A stretch of DNA of 64,000 nt from Atlantibacter hermannii. GTDB lineage: Bacteria; Pseudomonadota; Gammaproteobacteria; Enterobacterales; Enterobacteriaceae. The notes beneath the pieces were generated by a model, which saw only the letters and a list, made by a program, of their open reading frames with translations, searched no databases and was not told the DNA's origin. The DNA is taken from NCBI RefSeq assembly GCF_009907385.1, contig NZ_JAAATR010000018.1:1-64000 (forward strand), written 5' to 3'. Shown one piece after another: positions 22,942 to 34,129 of this stretch. A program made the position numbers and the translations under genes. The first letter of the stretch is position 1. Each line of letters opens with the position of its first letter.

Positions 22942-24411
22942 ATGACGGCTGAACTGTTAGTAAACGTGACCCCTTCGGAAACCCGGGTGGCGTATATCGA
23001 TGGCGGGATCCTCCAGGAAATTCACATCGAACGGGAAGCGCGCCGCGGGATCGTTGGGAATATCTACAAAGGTCGCGTCAGCCGTGTTCTGCCGGGTATG
23101 CAGGCGGCATTTGTCGATATTGGTCTGGAAAAGGCCGCGTTTCTGCACGCTTCGGACATCATGCCGCATACCGAATGCGTAGCGGGCGAAGAGCAGAAAA
23201 ACTTCACCGTCCGCGATATCTCTGAACTGGTCCGTCAGGGGCAGGATTTAATGGTGCAGGTGGTGAAAGATCCGCTCGGCACCAAAGGCGCGCGCCTGAC
23301 CACCGATATTACCCTGCCGTCCCGCTATCTGGTGTTTATGCCTGGCGCGTCTCACGTGGGCGTCTCCCAGCGAATCGAAAGTGAATCCGAGCGCGACCGC
23401 CTGAAAAAGGTGGTGGCGGATTATTGCGACGAGCAGGGCGGGTTTATTATTCGCACCGCGGCGGAAGGCGTGTGTACCGAGGATTTGGCTTCTGACGCGG
23501 CGTACCTGAAACGCGTCTGGACCAAGGTGATGGAGCGTAAAAAACGCCATCAAACGCGCTATCAGCTGTATGGCGAACTGGCGCTGGCCCAGCGCGTGCT
23601 GCGTGATTTCGCCGATACCTCGCTGGATAAAATCCGCGTCGATTCCCGTCTGACCTATGACATGCTGCTGGAGTTCACGGCGGAATACATCCCGGAGATG
23701 ACCAGCAAGCTGGAGCACTACACGGGCCGCCAGCCAATTTTCGATCTCTACGACGTCGAGAATGAAATCCAGCGCGCGCTGGAGCGCAAAGTTGAGCTGA
23801 AGTCCGGCGGCTATCTGATCATCGATCAGACCGAAGCCATGACCACGGTGGATATCAATACCGGCGCTTTTGTCGGCCACCGCAATCTCGACGATACTAT
23901 CTTTAATACCAACATCGAAGCGACGCAGGCGATTGCCCGCCAGCTGCGGTTGCGTAATCTGGGCGGCATTATCATTATTGATTTCATCGATATGAATAAT
24001 GAAGATCACCGCCGCCGGGTGCTGCACTCTCTGGAGCAGGCGCTGAGCAAAGATCGGGTGAAAACCAGCATCAACGGCTTCTCCCAACTGGGGCTGGTGG
24101 AGATGACCCGCAAGCGTACCCGTGAAAGCGTCGAGCACGTATTGTGTAACGAATGCCCGACCTGCCACGGTCGCGGCACGGTGAAAACCGTTGAAACGGT
24201 GTGCTATGAAATCATGCGCGAAATCGTGCGCGTGCATCATGCATACGAGTCGGATCGCTTCCTGGTGTACGCTGCGCCAGCAGTGGCGGAAGCGCTAAAA
24301 AGCGAAGAGTCCCACGCGCTGGCCGAGGTAGAGATTTTCGTCGGCAAGCAGGTCAAAGTGCAAATTGAGCCGCTCTATAACCAGGAGCAGTTTGACGTGG
24401 TTATGATGTAA
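22942..24411 (+). CDS. rng: Ribonuclease G
   Basis: 489-aa endoribonuclease of the RNase E/G family that matures the 16S rRNA 5' end and degrades some mRNAs (adhE, eno). The S1 domain is near residues 35-125 (GNIYKGRVSRVLPGMQAAFVD). The DNase I-like catalytic core has Asp residues in TTVDINTG and IIIDFIDM. The zinc-link CPTCHGRG is present. The C-terminal scaffold region of RNase E is absent, as expected. Confidence 0.97.
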   Translation: MTAELLVNVTPSETRVAYIDGGILQEIHIEREARRGIVGNIYKGRVSRVLPGMQAAFVDIGLEKAAFLHASDIMPHTECVAGEEQKNFTVRDISELVRQGQDLMVQVVKDPLGTKGARLTTDITLPSRYLVFMPGASHVGVSQRIESESERDRLKKVVADYCDEQGGFIIRTAAEGVCTEDLASDAAYLKRVWTKVMERKKRHQTRYQLYGELALAQRVLRDFADTSLDKIRVDSRLTYDMLLEFTAEYIPEMTSKLEHYTGRQPIFDLYDVENEIQRALERKVELKSGGYLIIDQTEAMTTVDINTGAFVGHRNLDDTIFNTNIEATQAIARQLRLRNLGGIIIIDFIDMNNEDHRRRVLHSLEQALSKDRVKTSINGFSQLGLVEMTRKRTRESVEHVLCNECPTCHGRGTVKTVETVCYEIMREIVRVHHAYESDRFLVYAAPAVAEALKSEESHALAEVEIFVGKQVKVQIEPLYNQEQFDVVMM

Positions 24412-24462
24412 CCCGGTGCAGGTAACCTACGCTCCGCGGTGGCGGATGACAAGGAGAGGAAT

Positions 24463-27400
24463 GTGAGGCGACTGCCGGGCATACTGTTACTCACAGGCGC
24501 AACGCTGGTCGTGATTGTCGCCCTGCTGGTGAGCGGGTTGCGTCTGGCTCTGCCGCATCTCAATACCTGGCGTCCCGCGCTGCTTGAGAAAATCAGCGCC
24601 GCCACTGGCGCGCCGGTGGACGCCAGCTATCTTCAGGCCTCCTGGCAAAATTTTGGTCCGACCCTGGAAGTTCGCGATATTAAAGCGGGCCTGAAAGAGG
24701 GCGGCGAACTCACGGTGAAACGCGTCACTCTGGCGCTGGACGTATGGCAGAGCCTGCTTCATGCGCGCTGGCAGTTTCGCGATCTGACGTTTTATCAGCT
24801 GAATATCCGCACCAATACCCCTTTTACCCCGAGTGAAAGCGGAGAGCCGATCCCGGCCAACAAAATCAGCGATCTGTTTCTGCGCCAGTTCGATCAGTTT
24901 GATCTGCGCGACAGCAATATCAGCTTTATCACCCTGTCCGGCCAGCGCGCCGAACTGGCCGTCCCCAGGCTGACCTGGCTTAATGGCCGGGATCGTCACC
25001 GTGCGGAAGGGTTAATCAGCCTCTCCAGCCTGACCGGCCAGCATGGCACTATGCAACTGCGTATGGACCTGCGTGATGATGAAGGCCTGCTGAGCACCGG
25101 CACCATCTGGCTCCAGGCCGACGATGTGGATGTTAAACCCTGGCTGGGCCGGTGGATGACCGATAACGTCTCGCTTTCCACTGCGCAGTTCAGCCTTGCC
25201 GCCTGGATGAACATTCGCAAAGGCGATATCGCCGACGGGGACGTCTGGCTGAAGCGCGGCGGCGCGTCCTGGCAGGGCGACAGCCAGCCGCATCATTTGC
25301 AGGTGGATAACCTGACCGCTCACCTGCGTAAAGAGGGTGAGGGCTGGCAGTTGGATATTCCGCGCACCAATATTTCCATTGACGATACGCCCTGGCCCGC
25401 TGGCGCATTAACCCTTGCATGGCTGCCAGGCCAGCAAGTCGGCGGCGTGGACCGCAAGTCCAGCGACGAGCTGCGCATCCGGGCCAATAACCTTGAACTC
25501 CAGGGACTGAATGGTCTGATCCCGATAACGACCAAACTCTCTCCTTCTTTTGGCGAGGTATGGAATACCCTGCGTCCCAGGGGGCATCTCAACACCCTGG
25601 CGCTGGATATCCCGTTGCAGGCCACCGAGAAAACCCGTTTCCAGGGCGAGTGGGACAACCTCTCCTGGAATCAGTGGAAGCTGATGCCGGGCGCGGAGAA
25701 TTTCTCCGGCACCCTTTCCGGTAGTGTGGAAAATGGTCGCGTTACCGCCAGCATGAAACAGGCGAAGATGCCGTATGAAGGGGTATTCCGCGCGCCGCTG
25801 GAAATTGCCGATGGCCGGGCGACGCTGGAATGGCGCAAAGATGCCGAAGGGCTGACGCTGGATGGTAAAGATATTGATGTTAAAGCCACGGCGGTCCACG
25901 CGCGGGGCGACTTCCGCTACCAGCAACCGGTCGGCGACGAGCCGTGGCTGGCGATCCTCGCGGGCATTAGCACCGACGACGCATCCCAGGCGTGGCGCTA
26001 CTTCCCGGAAAACCTGATGGGCAAGCATCTGGTGGATTACCTGAGCGGCGCGATCCAGGGCGGTCAGGCTGACAACGCCACACTGGTCTACGGCGGCAAT
26101 CCGAAGCTGTTCCCGTATTATAAAAACGAAGGCCAGTTTGAAGTGCTGGTGCCGGTACGTAACGCCACCTATGCCTTCCAGCCCGACTGGCCTGCGCTGA
26201 AGGGCATTGATGTCGAACTCGACTTTATCAATGACGGTCTGTGGATGAAATCACCGGAAGCCATGCTGGGCGGCGTAAAAGGGCGCAACATTACCGCCAA
26301 CATCCCCGATTACGCCAAAGAAAAACTGCTGATCGATGCCGACATTTCCGGGCCGGGCAAGGCGGTTGGACCCTATTTTAACGAGACGCCGCTGGATGAT
26401 TCACTGGGCGCTGCGCTGGATGAACTCCAGCTCGATGGCGATGTGAATGCTCGCTTACATCTCGATATTCCGTTTACCGGCGAGCAGGTGACGGCGAAAG
26501 GCGATGTGGTACTGGACGATAACACGCTGTTTATCAAGCCCCTCGACAGTACCGTACATAACCTGAGCGGAAAATTCAGTTTCGTGAATGGCGATCTGCA
26601 AAGCGAACCGATGCGCGCCACCTGGTTCAATCAGCCGCTAAATCTGGATTTCAACACCAGGCAGGGCGATAAAGCCTATCAGGTTGGTATCAATCTGGAT
26701 GCCAACTGGCAGCCGACGCGTACCGGACTGTTGCCGAAACCGATCAACGACGCGCTGGCTGGCCGCATGCCCTGGCAGGGCAAAGTCGGCATCACGCTGC
26801 CCTATAAAGGCAGCGCGCAGTATGACGTCGCGGTGAAGAGCGATTTAAAAGAAGTGAGCAGTCGCTTACCTTCTCCTGCAAGTAAGGACGCCGGAGAGCC
26901 TTTGCCTCTGACGGTAAACGTTAAAGGCGATCTGCGTGGATTCAACCTCACGGGCAATGCGGGCGACGGGCATCGTTTTAACAGCCGCTGGCTGCTGGGC
27001 AATAAACTCACTCTCGATCGCGGCATCTGGGTTTCTGACAGCAAAACCTTACCGCCATTGCCGGATCAGGCGGGCGTTGAACTTAATCTCCCGGCACTGG
27101 ACGGCGCGGAGTGGCTGGGGCTGTTCCAGAAAGGGGCGGCGGATGACGTCAGCAACGCCACGCAGTTCCCGGATCATGTCACCCTACGCACCCCGGCGCT
27201 GACGCTGGGCGGACAGCAGTGGAATAACGTCAGCATTATTTCCCGCAGCGGGTTCCGGGGGAATGACGTCTCGGTGCAGGGCCGGGAAATCAACGGTTCG
27301 CTGGCAATGAATAAAACAGGCCCGTGGCTGGCTGAAATCAAATACCTCTATTTCAATCCGGTGTGGAGCGCAGTCACCGACGCCAAAGCGCCTGCCAGCC

Positions 27401-28260
27401 CGATACCTGACCAGCGCATTGATTTCAGCGGCTGGCCTGATGTGCAGCTGCGCTGCGCGGAGTGCTGGCTGTGGGGCCAGAAATATGGTCGCATCGACGG
27501 CGACGTTGCTATTTCGGGCGATACGCTGACATTATCACACGGCGTGGTCGACACCGGCTTCGCAAAGCTCACCGCTGAGGGCGAATGGGTAAACCGCATC
27601 ACCGAGCCGCGCACCTCGCTAAAAGGCACTCTGAAAGGCAAGAAGATCGACGCCGCGACCAATTTCTTTGGCGTCTCCACGCCGATTCAGGGCTCGTCTT
27701 TCGATCTGGATTACGATCTCCACTGGCGGGATATGCCCTGGAAACCGGATGAAGCAACGCTCAATGGCATTTTGCATGCCCGTCTCGGCAAAGGACAAAT
27801 CGCAGATGTCGACACCGGCCATGCCGGGCAACTGCTGCGCCTGATGAGCTTTGACGCCCTGCTGCGTAAGTTGCGTCTCGACTTCAGCGATACCTTTGGC
27901 GACGGGTTCTACTTTGACTCCATTCGCAGTACCGCGTGGATTAAAGAGGGCGTATTACACACCGACGATACGCTGGTGGATGGCCTGGAAGCGGACATCG
28001 CCATGAAAGGCTCGGTTGACCTGGCGCGCCGCCGTCTGGATATGGAAGCCATTATCGCGCCGGAAATTTCCGCCACCGTAGGCGTCGCCACGGCCTTCGT
28101 GGTCAACCCGATTGTTGGCGCAGCGGTATTTGCCGCCAGTAAGGTGCTTGGCCCGCTGTGGAGTAAAATCTCCGTGCTGCGTTACCATATCTCCGGCCCG
28201 CTTGATAAGCCGCAGATTAACGAAGTGCTGCGCGAACCCCGCGCCGGGAAGGCGCAATGA
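24463..28260 (+). CDS. yhdP: AsmA-like phospholipid-transport protein YhdP
   Basis: 1265-aa inner-membrane-anchored periplasmic protein of the AsmA/TamB/YhdP group, thought to bridge the envelope and carry phospholipids to the outer membrane. A single N-terminal helix (about 4-24) precedes a very long repeat-rich beta domain (DUF3971) and an AsmA-like C-terminus. I chose GTG at 24463 with ribosome site AAGGAG at 24451; E. coli YhdP (1266 aa) begins with the same [13 protein letters not shown]. An in-frame GTG eight codons upstream is less well placed. Confidence 0.95.
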   Translation: MRRLPGILLLTGATLVVIVALLVSGLRLALPHLNTWRPALLEKISAATGAPVDASYLQASWQNFGPTLEVRDIKAGLKEGGELTVKRVTLALDVWQSLLHARWQFRDLTFYQLNIRTNTPFTPSESGEPIPANKISDLFLRQFDQFDLRDSNISFITLSGQRAELAVPRLTWLNGRDRHRAEGLISLSSLTGQHGTMQLRMDLRDDEGLLSTGTIWLQADDVDVKPWLGRWMTDNVSLSTAQFSLAAWMNIRKGDIADGDVWLKRGGASWQGDSQPHHLQVDNLTAHLRKEGEGWQLDIPRTNISIDDTPWPAGALTLAWLPGQQVGGVDRKSSDELRIRANNLELQGLNGLIPITTKLSPSFGEVWNTLRPRGHLNTLALDIPLQATEKTRFQGEWDNLSWNQWKLMPGAENFSGTLSGSVENGRVTASMKQAKMPYEGVFRAPLEIADGRATLEWRKDAEGLTLDGKDIDVKATAVHARGDFRYQQPVGDEPWLAILAGISTDDASQAWRYFPENLMGKHLVDYLSGAIQGGQADNATLVYGGNPKLFPYYKNEGQFEVLVPVRNATYAFQPDWPALKGIDVELDFINDGLWMKSPEAMLGGVKGRNITANIPDYAKEKLLIDADISGPGKAVGPYFNETPLDDSLGAALDELQLDGDVNARLHLDIPFTGEQVTAKGDVVLDDNTLFIKPLDSTVHNLSGKFSFVNGDLQSEPMRATWFNQPLNLDFNTRQGDKAYQVGINLDANWQPTRTGLLPKPINDALAGRMPWQGKVGITLPYKGSAQYDVAVKSDLKEVSSRLPSPASKDAGEPLPLTVNVKGDLRGFNLTGNAGDGHRFNSRWLLGNKLTLDRGIWVSDSKTLPPLPDQAGVELNLPALDGAEWLGLFQKGAADDVSNATQFPDHVTLRTPALTLGGQQWNNVSIISRSGFRGNDVSVQGREINGSLAMNKTGPWLAEIKYLYFNPVWSAVTDAKAPASPIPDQRIDFSGWPDVQLRCAECWLWGQKYGRIDGDVAISGDTLTLSHGVVDTGFAKLTAEGEWVNRITEPRTSLKGTLKGKKIDAATNFFGVSTPIQGSSFDLDYDLHWRDMPWKPDEATLNGILHARLGKGQIADVDTGHAGQLLRLMSFDALLRKLRLDFSDTFGDGFYFDSIRSTAWIKEGVLHTDDTLVDGLEADIAMKGSVDLARRRLDMEAIIAPEISATVGVATAFVVNPIVGAAVFAASKVLGPLWSKISVLRYHISGPLDKPQINEVLREPRAGKAQ

Positions 28261-28324
28261 TTTGACGGCATCAATGAATTGCCGCAAGCTCGATATTATG
28301 AATCCCCAGAAGAGTAGCGTACCG

Positions 28325-29770
28325 ATGAGTCTGAACCTGGTAACTGAGCAGTTATTGTCTGCGAATGGCCTGAACCATCAAGATCTGTTTTCCATCCTCG
28401 GTCAACTGGCCGAACGCCGGGTGGATTACGGGGATCTGTATTTCCAGTCGAGCTATCACGAATCCTGGGTGCTGGAAGACCGCATCATCAAAGATGGCTC
28501 TTACAATATCGACCAGGGCGTGGGTGTACGCGCCGTGAGCGGCGAGAAAACCGGGTTTGCCTATGCGGACCAGGTCAGCCTGCTGGCTTTGGAACAAAGC
28601 GCTCATGCGGCGCGCAGTATTGTGCGCGAGCAAGGCGATGGCCGGGTGCAGACCCTGGGCGCAGTAGCGAATAAAGCGCTGTATACCTCGCTGGATCCGC
28701 TGCAAAGCCTGACTCGTGAAGAGAAGCTCGATATTCTGAAACGCGTCGACAGCGTGGCCCGTGCGGCAGACGCCCGCGTGCAGGAAGTGAATGCCAGCCT
28801 GACCGGCGTCTATGAACTGATTTTAGTGGCCGCGACCGACGGCACGCTGGCGGCGGATGTGCGCCCGCTGGTACGTCTGTCGGTCAGCGTGCAGGTTGAA
28901 CAGGACGGCAAGCGCGAGCGCGGTTCCGCCGGCGGCGGCGGCCGTTTTGGCTATGAGTGGTTCCTCGAACAATCAGACGGCGACGTGCGTGCCGATGCCT
29001 GGGCGAAAGAAGCGGTACGCATGGCGCTGGTCAATCTTTCCGCGGTTGCCGCGCCAGCGGGCACGCTACCGGTGGTGTTAGGCGCAGGCTGGCCGGGCGT
29101 ACTGCTGCACGAAGCGGTGGGTCATGGTCTGGAAGGCGACTTTAACCGTCGCGGCACTTCCGTCTTCAGCGGCCAGATGGGTCAGCGGGTGGCGTCGGAA
29201 CTCTGCACCGTGGTGGACGACGGTACTATGGCTTCGCGCCGTGGTTCGGTGGCCATTGATGACGAAGGCGTGCCGGGCCAGTACAACGTGCTGATCGAAA
29301 ACGGCATTCTCAAAGGCTATATGCAGGATAAACTCAACGCGCGCCTGATGGGCGTAGCGCCGACCGGCAACGGTCGTCGGGAATCCTATGCCCATCTGCC
29401 GATGCCGCGCATGACCAACACCTATATGCTGGCGGGCAAATCCACGCCGCAGGAAATTATTGAGTCGGTGGAGTACGGGATTTATGCGCCTAACTTTGGC
29501 GGTGGCCAGGTGGATATCACTTCTGGCAAGTTCGTGTTCTCTACCTCTGAAGCGTACCTGATCGAGAAAGGCAAAGTGACCACGCCGGTGAAAGGCGCGA
29601 CCCTGATCGGCTCCGGCATCGAAGCCATGCAGCAGATTTCCATGGTCGGCAACGATCTGAAACTGGATAACGGCGTCGGCGTCTGCGGTAAAGAGGGCCA
29701 GAGCCTGCCGGTTGGCGTCGGCCAGCCAACCCTGAAGCTCGATAGCCTGACCGTGGGCGGTACGGCGTAA
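28325..29770 (+). CDS. tldD: Metalloprotease subunit TldD
   Basis: 481-aa zinc-protease subunit of the TldD/TldE heterodimer, which matures microcin B17 and degrades the CcdA antitoxin in E. coli. The active-site motif is [11 protein letters not shown] (HExxxH). Start at 28325 ([17 protein letters not shown]) is the family start; the frame extends upstream into yhdP without homology. Its partner gene tldE lies about 17 kb away in this window, whereas the two are far apart in E. coli. Confidence 0.98.
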   Translation: MSLNLVTEQLLSANGLNHQDLFSILGQLAERRVDYGDLYFQSSYHESWVLEDRIIKDGSYNIDQGVGVRAVSGEKTGFAYADQVSLLALEQSAHAARSIVREQGDGRVQTLGAVANKALYTSLDPLQSLTREEKLDILKRVDSVARAADARVQEVNASLTGVYELILVAATDGTLAADVRPLVRLSVSVQVEQDGKRERGSAGGGGRFGYEWFLEQSDGDVRADAWAKEAVRMALVNLSAVAAPAGTLPVVLGAGWPGVLLHEAVGHGLEGDFNRRGTSVFSGQMGQRVASELCTVVDDGTMASRRGSVAIDDEGVPGQYNVLIENGILKGYMQDKLNARLMGVAPTGNGRRESYAHLPMPRMTNTYMLAGKSTPQEIIESVEYGIYAPNFGGGQVDITSGKFVFSTSEAYLIEKGKVTTPVKGATLIGSGIEAMQQISMVGNDLKLDNGVGVCGKEGQSLPVGVGQPTLKLDSLTVGGTA

Positions 29771-29782
29771 TCTCTTCTGCAC

Positions 29783-29804
29783 ACCCTCTCTTAACGGAGA
29801 GGGT
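29783..29804. terminator. tldD/aaeR convergent terminator
   Basis: ACCCTCTC / GAGAGGGT with a short loop and TTT on the plus strand, in the 38-bp gap between convergent genes. Confidence 0.7.
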
Positions 29805-29808
29805 TTGA

Positions 29809-30741
29809 TTAACGCGTCTCTTTACTCCCGAAGCGCCTCTCCTGATACAGCGTCGCCACCCCGGCGAAATAATCCGTCAGATAATTAATGCACACCTGCA
29901 CCTTCAGCGGCAGTTTATCCCGTTCGGTATACAGCGCGTAAACCGGGCGCGGATCGGACTGGTAGCGCGGGAACAGGATTTCCAGATTGCCCCGGTTTAT
30001 CTCGTCGATCACCCACATCAACGGCACATAGGCGATACCGGCACCTTCAATCAGCCAGCGCGACAAGGTCATCGGATCGTTGGTAACAAAACGTCCCTGC
30101 GGGATCAGGCGCGTGGAGATGCCCTCCGGCGCGATCAGCTCAAACTCGTTGTCCGGGCGCACGCTGTATTCCAGCCATGAATGATTGCCCAGATCCGAGG
30201 GTTTCTCCGGCGTGCCGTAGCGGGCGAGATAGGATTTAGCCGCGCACACCACCATCGGCATGGCGCCAAGCCGTCTCGAAAACAGGCTCGAATCCTGAAG
30301 CGCGCCGACGCGGATCACCACGTCCAGCCCGTCGGCGATCAGATCCGGCGCCGGGATGCCCGTCACCAGATTAACGGTCAGCCCCGGATATTCACGTAAC
30401 ATTTGCGCCGTCATTCCCGCCAGGACATTTTGTGCCATAGTTGAAGAACACCCAATGCGCAGGGTGCCAATCGGCGTGTTGTTAAAGGCGTAGAGCTGCT
30501 CATGCACCGATTGCACTTCATGGAGCATTTTACGGCAGCCCTGGTAATAGATTTTTCCCGCCTCGGTCAGCCCGATGCTGCGCGTACTGCGGTTTAACAG
30601 TTTGACCTGCAATTCATCCTCCAGCTTCGACACGGTCTGGCTGATGGACGAGACGCTCATGTCCAACTGTTTAGCGGCGCGGGTAAAAGAGCCTTGCTCA
30701 ACAACCCGCGCGAAAATTGACATTCGTTTCAGGCGTTCCAT
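29809..30741 (-). CDS. aaeR: LysR-family activator AaeR
   Basis: 310-aa LysR regulator divergent from aaeXAB. Its N-terminal winged HTH reads MERLKRMSIFARVVEQGSFTRAAKQLDMSVSSISQTVSKLE. The C-terminal effector domain has the usual two-lobe pattern. In E. coli it responds to aromatic carboxylic acids such as p-hydroxybenzoate and activates the efflux genes. Confidence 0.93.
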   Translation of the reverse strand: MERLKRMSIFARVVEQGSFTRAAKQLDMSVSSISQTVSKLEDELQVKLLNRSTRSIGLTEAGKIYYQGCRKMLHEVQSVHEQLYAFNNTPIGTLRIGCSSTMAQNVLAGMTAQMLREYPGLTVNLVTGIPAPDLIADGLDVVIRVGALQDSSLFSRRLGAMPMVVCAAKSYLARYGTPEKPSDLGNHSWLEYSVRPDNEFELIAPEGISTRLIPQGRFVTNDPMTLSRWLIEGAGIAYVPLMWVIDEINRGNLEILFPRYQSDPRPVYALYTERDKLPLKVQVCINYLTDYFAGVATLYQERRFGSKETR

Positions 30742-30912
30742 TGTTCACTCTGAGTGAAAAGTGATTTAGATCACATATGATAGATGACTTATTATAAATT
30801 ACGTTAATATATTATTAACGAGGTAACTAACCCGCACGCGTCCACAGTCCTTCCTGACTTTGTGCACCCGGTTATCCATCACTTATTCGCCTGCACGCTA
30901 ATCAAGGTTCGT
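30742..30912. promoter_or_regulatory. aaeR-aaeX divergent control region
   Basis: 171 bp between divergent genes; AT-rich at 30760-30820. It should contain the AaeR site and both promoters. No single operator could be fixed by eye. Confidence 0.5.
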
Positions 30913-31116
30913 ATGACTTTATTTCCGGTTATCGTGGTTTTCGGCCTCTCTTTTCCGCCGATATTCTTCGAGCTGCTTTTGTCACTGGCGATTTTCTGGC
31001 TGGTGCGCCGTTTGCTGACCCCGACAGGGATCTATGATTTTGTCTGGCATCCGGCATTGTTTAATACCGCGCTGTATTGCTGTCTGTTTTATCTGATATC
31101 GCGCTTATTTGTCTGA
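30913..31116 (+). CDS. aaeX: AaeX small membrane protein (DUF1656)
   Basis: 67-aa protein with two hydrophobic helices (about 8-28 and 46-65), first gene of aaeXAB. The start at 30913 ([16 protein letters not shown]) matches E. coli; an upstream extension is not homologous. It may assist AaeA/AaeB assembly, but its role is not established. Confidence 0.92.
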   Translation: MTLFPVIVVFGLSFPPIFFELLLSLAIFWLVRRLLTPTGIYDFVWHPALFNTALYCCLFYLISRLFV

Positions 31117-31123
31117 GGTTGAT

Positions 31124-32056
31124 GTGAAAGCACTTACAAGAAAAATATCCCGAACGGCGATCACGCTGGTGCTGGTTGCGCTGGCCTTCGTCGCCATCTT
31201 TCGTGCCTGGGTTTACTACACCGAATCGCCGTGGACGCGCGATGCGCGTTTCAGCGCCGATGTGGTCGCTATCGCGCCTGACGTCGCCGGGCTGATTACT
31301 CAGGTAATGGTTCACGATAACCAGTTGGTTAAAAAAGATCAGGTGCTGTTCACCATCGACCAGCCGCGCTACCAAAAAGCGCTGGAAGAAGCCGAAGCGG
31401 ACGTGGCTTACTACCAGGCGCTTGCCGCCGAAAAACGCCGCGAAGCCGGACGCCGTAATAAACTGGGCATCCAGGCAATGTCGCGCGAAGAGATTGACCA
31501 GTCCAACAACGTGCTGCAAACCGTGCTGCATCAGATGGCGCGCGCGCAAGCGACCCGCGATCTGGCGAAGCTGGATTTAGAACGTACCGTGATCCGCGCG
31601 CCTGCTGACGGCTGGGTGACCAACCTCAACGTATACGCCGGGGAGTTTATCACCCGCGGTTCGACCGCCGTGGCGCTGGTCAGGCAGCATTCATTCTATG
31701 TGCTGGCCTATATGGAAGAGACCAAGCTGGAAGGCGTGCGCCCTGGCTTTCGCGCAGAAATCACGCCGCTTGGCAGCAATCGCGTGCTGCACGGCACCGT
31801 GGATAGCGTCGCGGCGGGCGTCACCAACGCCAGCAGCAGCAACGACGGCAAAGGCATGGCGTCGGTGGATTCCAACCTCGAATGGGTGCGTCTGGCCCAG
31901 CGCGTGCCGGTACGTATTCGCCTGGATGAGCAGATCGGCAATCTGTTCCCGGCAGGGACTACCGCAACCGTGGTGATCACCGGCGAAACCGACCGGGATA
32001 ACCGTAACGCATCGCCGTTTAATCGCCTGATGCACCGCCTGCGCGAATTCGGTTAA
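31124..32056 (+). CDS. aaeA: p-Hydroxybenzoic acid efflux subunit AaeA
   Basis: 310-aa membrane-fusion protein of the EmrA/HlyD type. It has one N-terminal helix (about 10-30) and lipoyl halves around [25 protein letters not shown] and [21 protein letters not shown], with a helical hairpin between. The start is GTG at 31124, with GAGG at 31115; this gives exactly the E. coli length. Works with AaeB to export aromatic acids. Confidence 0.95.
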   Translation: MKALTRKISRTAITLVLVALAFVAIFRAWVYYTESPWTRDARFSADVVAIAPDVAGLITQVMVHDNQLVKKDQVLFTIDQPRYQKALEEAEADVAYYQALAAEKRREAGRRNKLGIQAMSREEIDQSNNVLQTVLHQMARAQATRDLAKLDLERTVIRAPADGWVTNLNVYAGEFITRGSTAVALVRQHSFYVLAYMEETKLEGVRPGFRAEITPLGSNRVLHGTVDSVAAGVTNASSSNDGKGMASVDSNLEWVRLAQRVPVRIRLDEQIGNLFPAGTTATVVITGETDRDNRNASPFNRLMHRLREFG

Positions 32057-32060
32057 GCCC

Positions 32061-34028
32061 ATGGGTATTTTTTCTATCGCGCCGCAGCACGTTCGTTTTG
32101 CGCTGAAACTGGCGACGGCCATCGTGCTGGCACTGTTTATCGGTTTCCATTTTCAGCTGGAAACCCCGCGCTGGGCGGTGTTGACCGCCGCGATTGTGGC
32201 GGCAGGCCCGGCGTTTGCCGCAGGCGGCGAGCCGTGGTCGGGGGCGATCCGCTATCGCGGGATGCTGCGTATCGTCGGGACCTTTATTGGCAGTATCGCC
32301 GCGCTGATTATTATCATTGCGATGATCCGCGCGCCGGTCGTGATGCTGATGGTGTGCTGTATTTGGGCCGGTTTTTGCACCTGGATCTCCTCGCTGGTTA
32401 AGGTCGAGAACTCCTATGCATGGGGGCTGGCGGGCTATACCGCGTTAATTATCGTCATCACCGTTCAGGCCGAGCCGCTGCTGACGCCGCAGTTCGCGGT
32501 AGAGCGCTGTAGCGAGATTGTAATCGGCATCTGCTGCGCCATTGCCGCCGACCTGCTGTTCTCCCCGCGCTCCATCAAGCAGGAAATCGACCGCGAACTG
32601 GATGCGCTGCTGGTGGATCACTATCGCCTGATGCAACTGTGTATCGCCCACGGCGACAGCGAGGCAGTGGATAAAGCCTGGGGCAACCTGGTGCGCCGCA
32701 CCACGGCGCTGGAGGGGATGCGCAGCAACCTGAATATGGAATCGTCGCGCTGGGCGCGCGCCAACCAACGTTTAAAGGCCATTAATACGCTTTCCCTGAC
32801 CTTAATTACCCAGGCCTGCGAAACCTGGCTGATCCAGAACACCCGCCCGGAAGCGGTGCCGCCGGAATACCACGCGTTTTTCAGCGAGCCGGTCGAAACG
32901 GTGGCGGATGTCCATAAGCGCCTGAAGTTTATTCGTCGCGCGCTGGCCTGGACCGGCGAGCGCGACACGCCGGTCACTATCTATAGCTGGGTGGGCGCGG
33001 CGACGCGCTTTCTGCTGCTGAAGCGCGGCGTGAACGGCAACACGCGCATCAGCGCCGTGGAGGGAGAAATCCTCGAAGGCGAAGTGGTGGTGAAAGCGGC
33101 CTCGGCAGAGCGTCATCACGCGATGATCAACTTCTGGCGCACCACGGTATCGTGCATGCTCGGCACGCTGTTCTGGCTGTGGACCGGCTGGACGTCCGGC
33201 AGCGGCGCGATGGTGATGATCGCCGTGGTGACGGCGCTGGCGATGCGCTTGCCTAACCCGCGGATGGTGTCGCTGGATTTCCTGCTGGGCACGCTGGCGG
33301 CGCTGCCGCTCGGGGCGTTTTACTTCCTGATCGTGCTACCTGCGACCCAGCAAAGCATGCTGCTGCTGTGCATCAGCCTGGCGCTGCTCGGGTTCTTTAT
33401 CGGCATAGAAGTGCAAAAGCGGCGGCTGGGTTCGCTGGGCGCGCTGGCCAGTACCATCAACATTATCGTGCTGGATAACCCGATGACCTTTGAGTTCAGC
33501 CGCTTTCTCGACAGCGCCCTCGGCCAGATTGTGGGTTGCTTCCTGGCGATGATGGTGATCCTGCTGATCCGCGATAACTCTCAGGCGCAAACCGGACGTA
33601 CCTTGCTCAACCGGTTTATGCTGGCGGCGGTGTCAGCAATGACCACCAATAAGGCGCGGCGCAAAGAGAATCATCTTCCGGCGTTGTATCAACAGCTGTT
33701 TTTGCTGCTCAGCAAATTTCCTGGCGATATTGCCAGGTTTCGCCTGGCGCTGAACTTTATCATCGCCCACCAGCGGCTGCGCGATGCGCCGATCCCGGTG
33801 AATGACGATCTGTCGGCGTTTCACCGCCAGTTGCGCCGCACCGCCGACCGGGTGGTATCGGCCTCCAGCGATGATAAGCACCGTCAGACGTTTTTGCAGT
33901 TGCTGGATGAGCTCGATATCTATCAGCAAAAGTTGCAGGCCTGGGAGGCGCCGCTGTCGGTCACCGAGTCGGTGAAGCGGTTGATCGCGATGCTGCGAAA
34001 ATACCAGCATGCCCTGACAGATCATTGA
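32061..34028 (+). CDS. aaeB: p-Hydroxybenzoic acid efflux subunit AaeB
   Basis: 655-aa inner-membrane transporter of the aromatic acid exporter (ArAE/FUSC) family. Two blocks of about five to six helices (about 13-170 and 365-500) are separated and followed by cytoplasmic helical regions. Length matches E. coli AaeB. Four bp after aaeA. Confidence 0.95.
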   Translation: MGIFSIAPQHVRFALKLATAIVLALFIGFHFQLETPRWAVLTAAIVAAGPAFAAGGEPWSGAIRYRGMLRIVGTFIGSIAALIIIIAMIRAPVVMLMVCCIWAGFCTWISSLVKVENSYAWGLAGYTALIIVITVQAEPLLTPQFAVERCSEIVIGICCAIAADLLFSPRSIKQEIDRELDALLVDHYRLMQLCIAHGDSEAVDKAWGNLVRRTTALEGMRSNLNMESSRWARANQRLKAINTLSLTLITQACETWLIQNTRPEAVPPEYHAFFSEPVETVADVHKRLKFIRRALAWTGERDTPVTIYSWVGAATRFLLLKRGVNGNTRISAVEGEILEGEVVVKAASAERHHAMINFWRTTVSCMLGTLFWLWTGWTSGSGAMVMIAVVTALAMRLPNPRMVSLDFLLGTLAALPLGAFYFLIVLPATQQSMLLLCISLALLGFFIGIEVQKRRLGSLGALASTINIIVLDNPMTFEFSRFLDSALGQIVGCFLAMMVILLIRDNSQAQTGRTLLNRFMLAAVSAMTTNKARRKENHLPALYQQLFLLLSKFPGDIARFRLALNFIIAHQRLRDAPIPVNDDLSAFHRQLRRTADRVVSASSDDKHRQTFLQLLDELDIYQQKLQAWEAPLSVTESVKRLIAMLRKYQHALTDH

Positions 34029-34050
34029 CGGCTGCCGCACAGCCTGAGAA

Positions 34051-34077
34051 ACCGACGCCCGGGCGTCGGTTTTTTTG
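34051..34077 (+). terminator. aaeXAB terminator
   Basis: ACCGACGC / GCGTCGGT with a 4-nt loop followed by a T-run, 22 bp after the aaeB stop. It separates the aae operon from the next gene. Confidence 0.88.
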
Positions 34078-34129
34078 TAGCTATACTTAGCCGAGGTTCC
34101 AAAAAAGCACCATCCATCAGGAGGAAACG

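Noticed and set aside
23248-24240. 330-aa open frame opposite rng
   Set aside because: Antisense shadow of rng; low-complexity His/Gln/Ala-rich composition typical of such frames.
28112-28324. Long N-terminal extension of tldD into yhdP
   Set aside because: The extension overlaps the conserved yhdP end in another frame; the TldD family start is at 28325.
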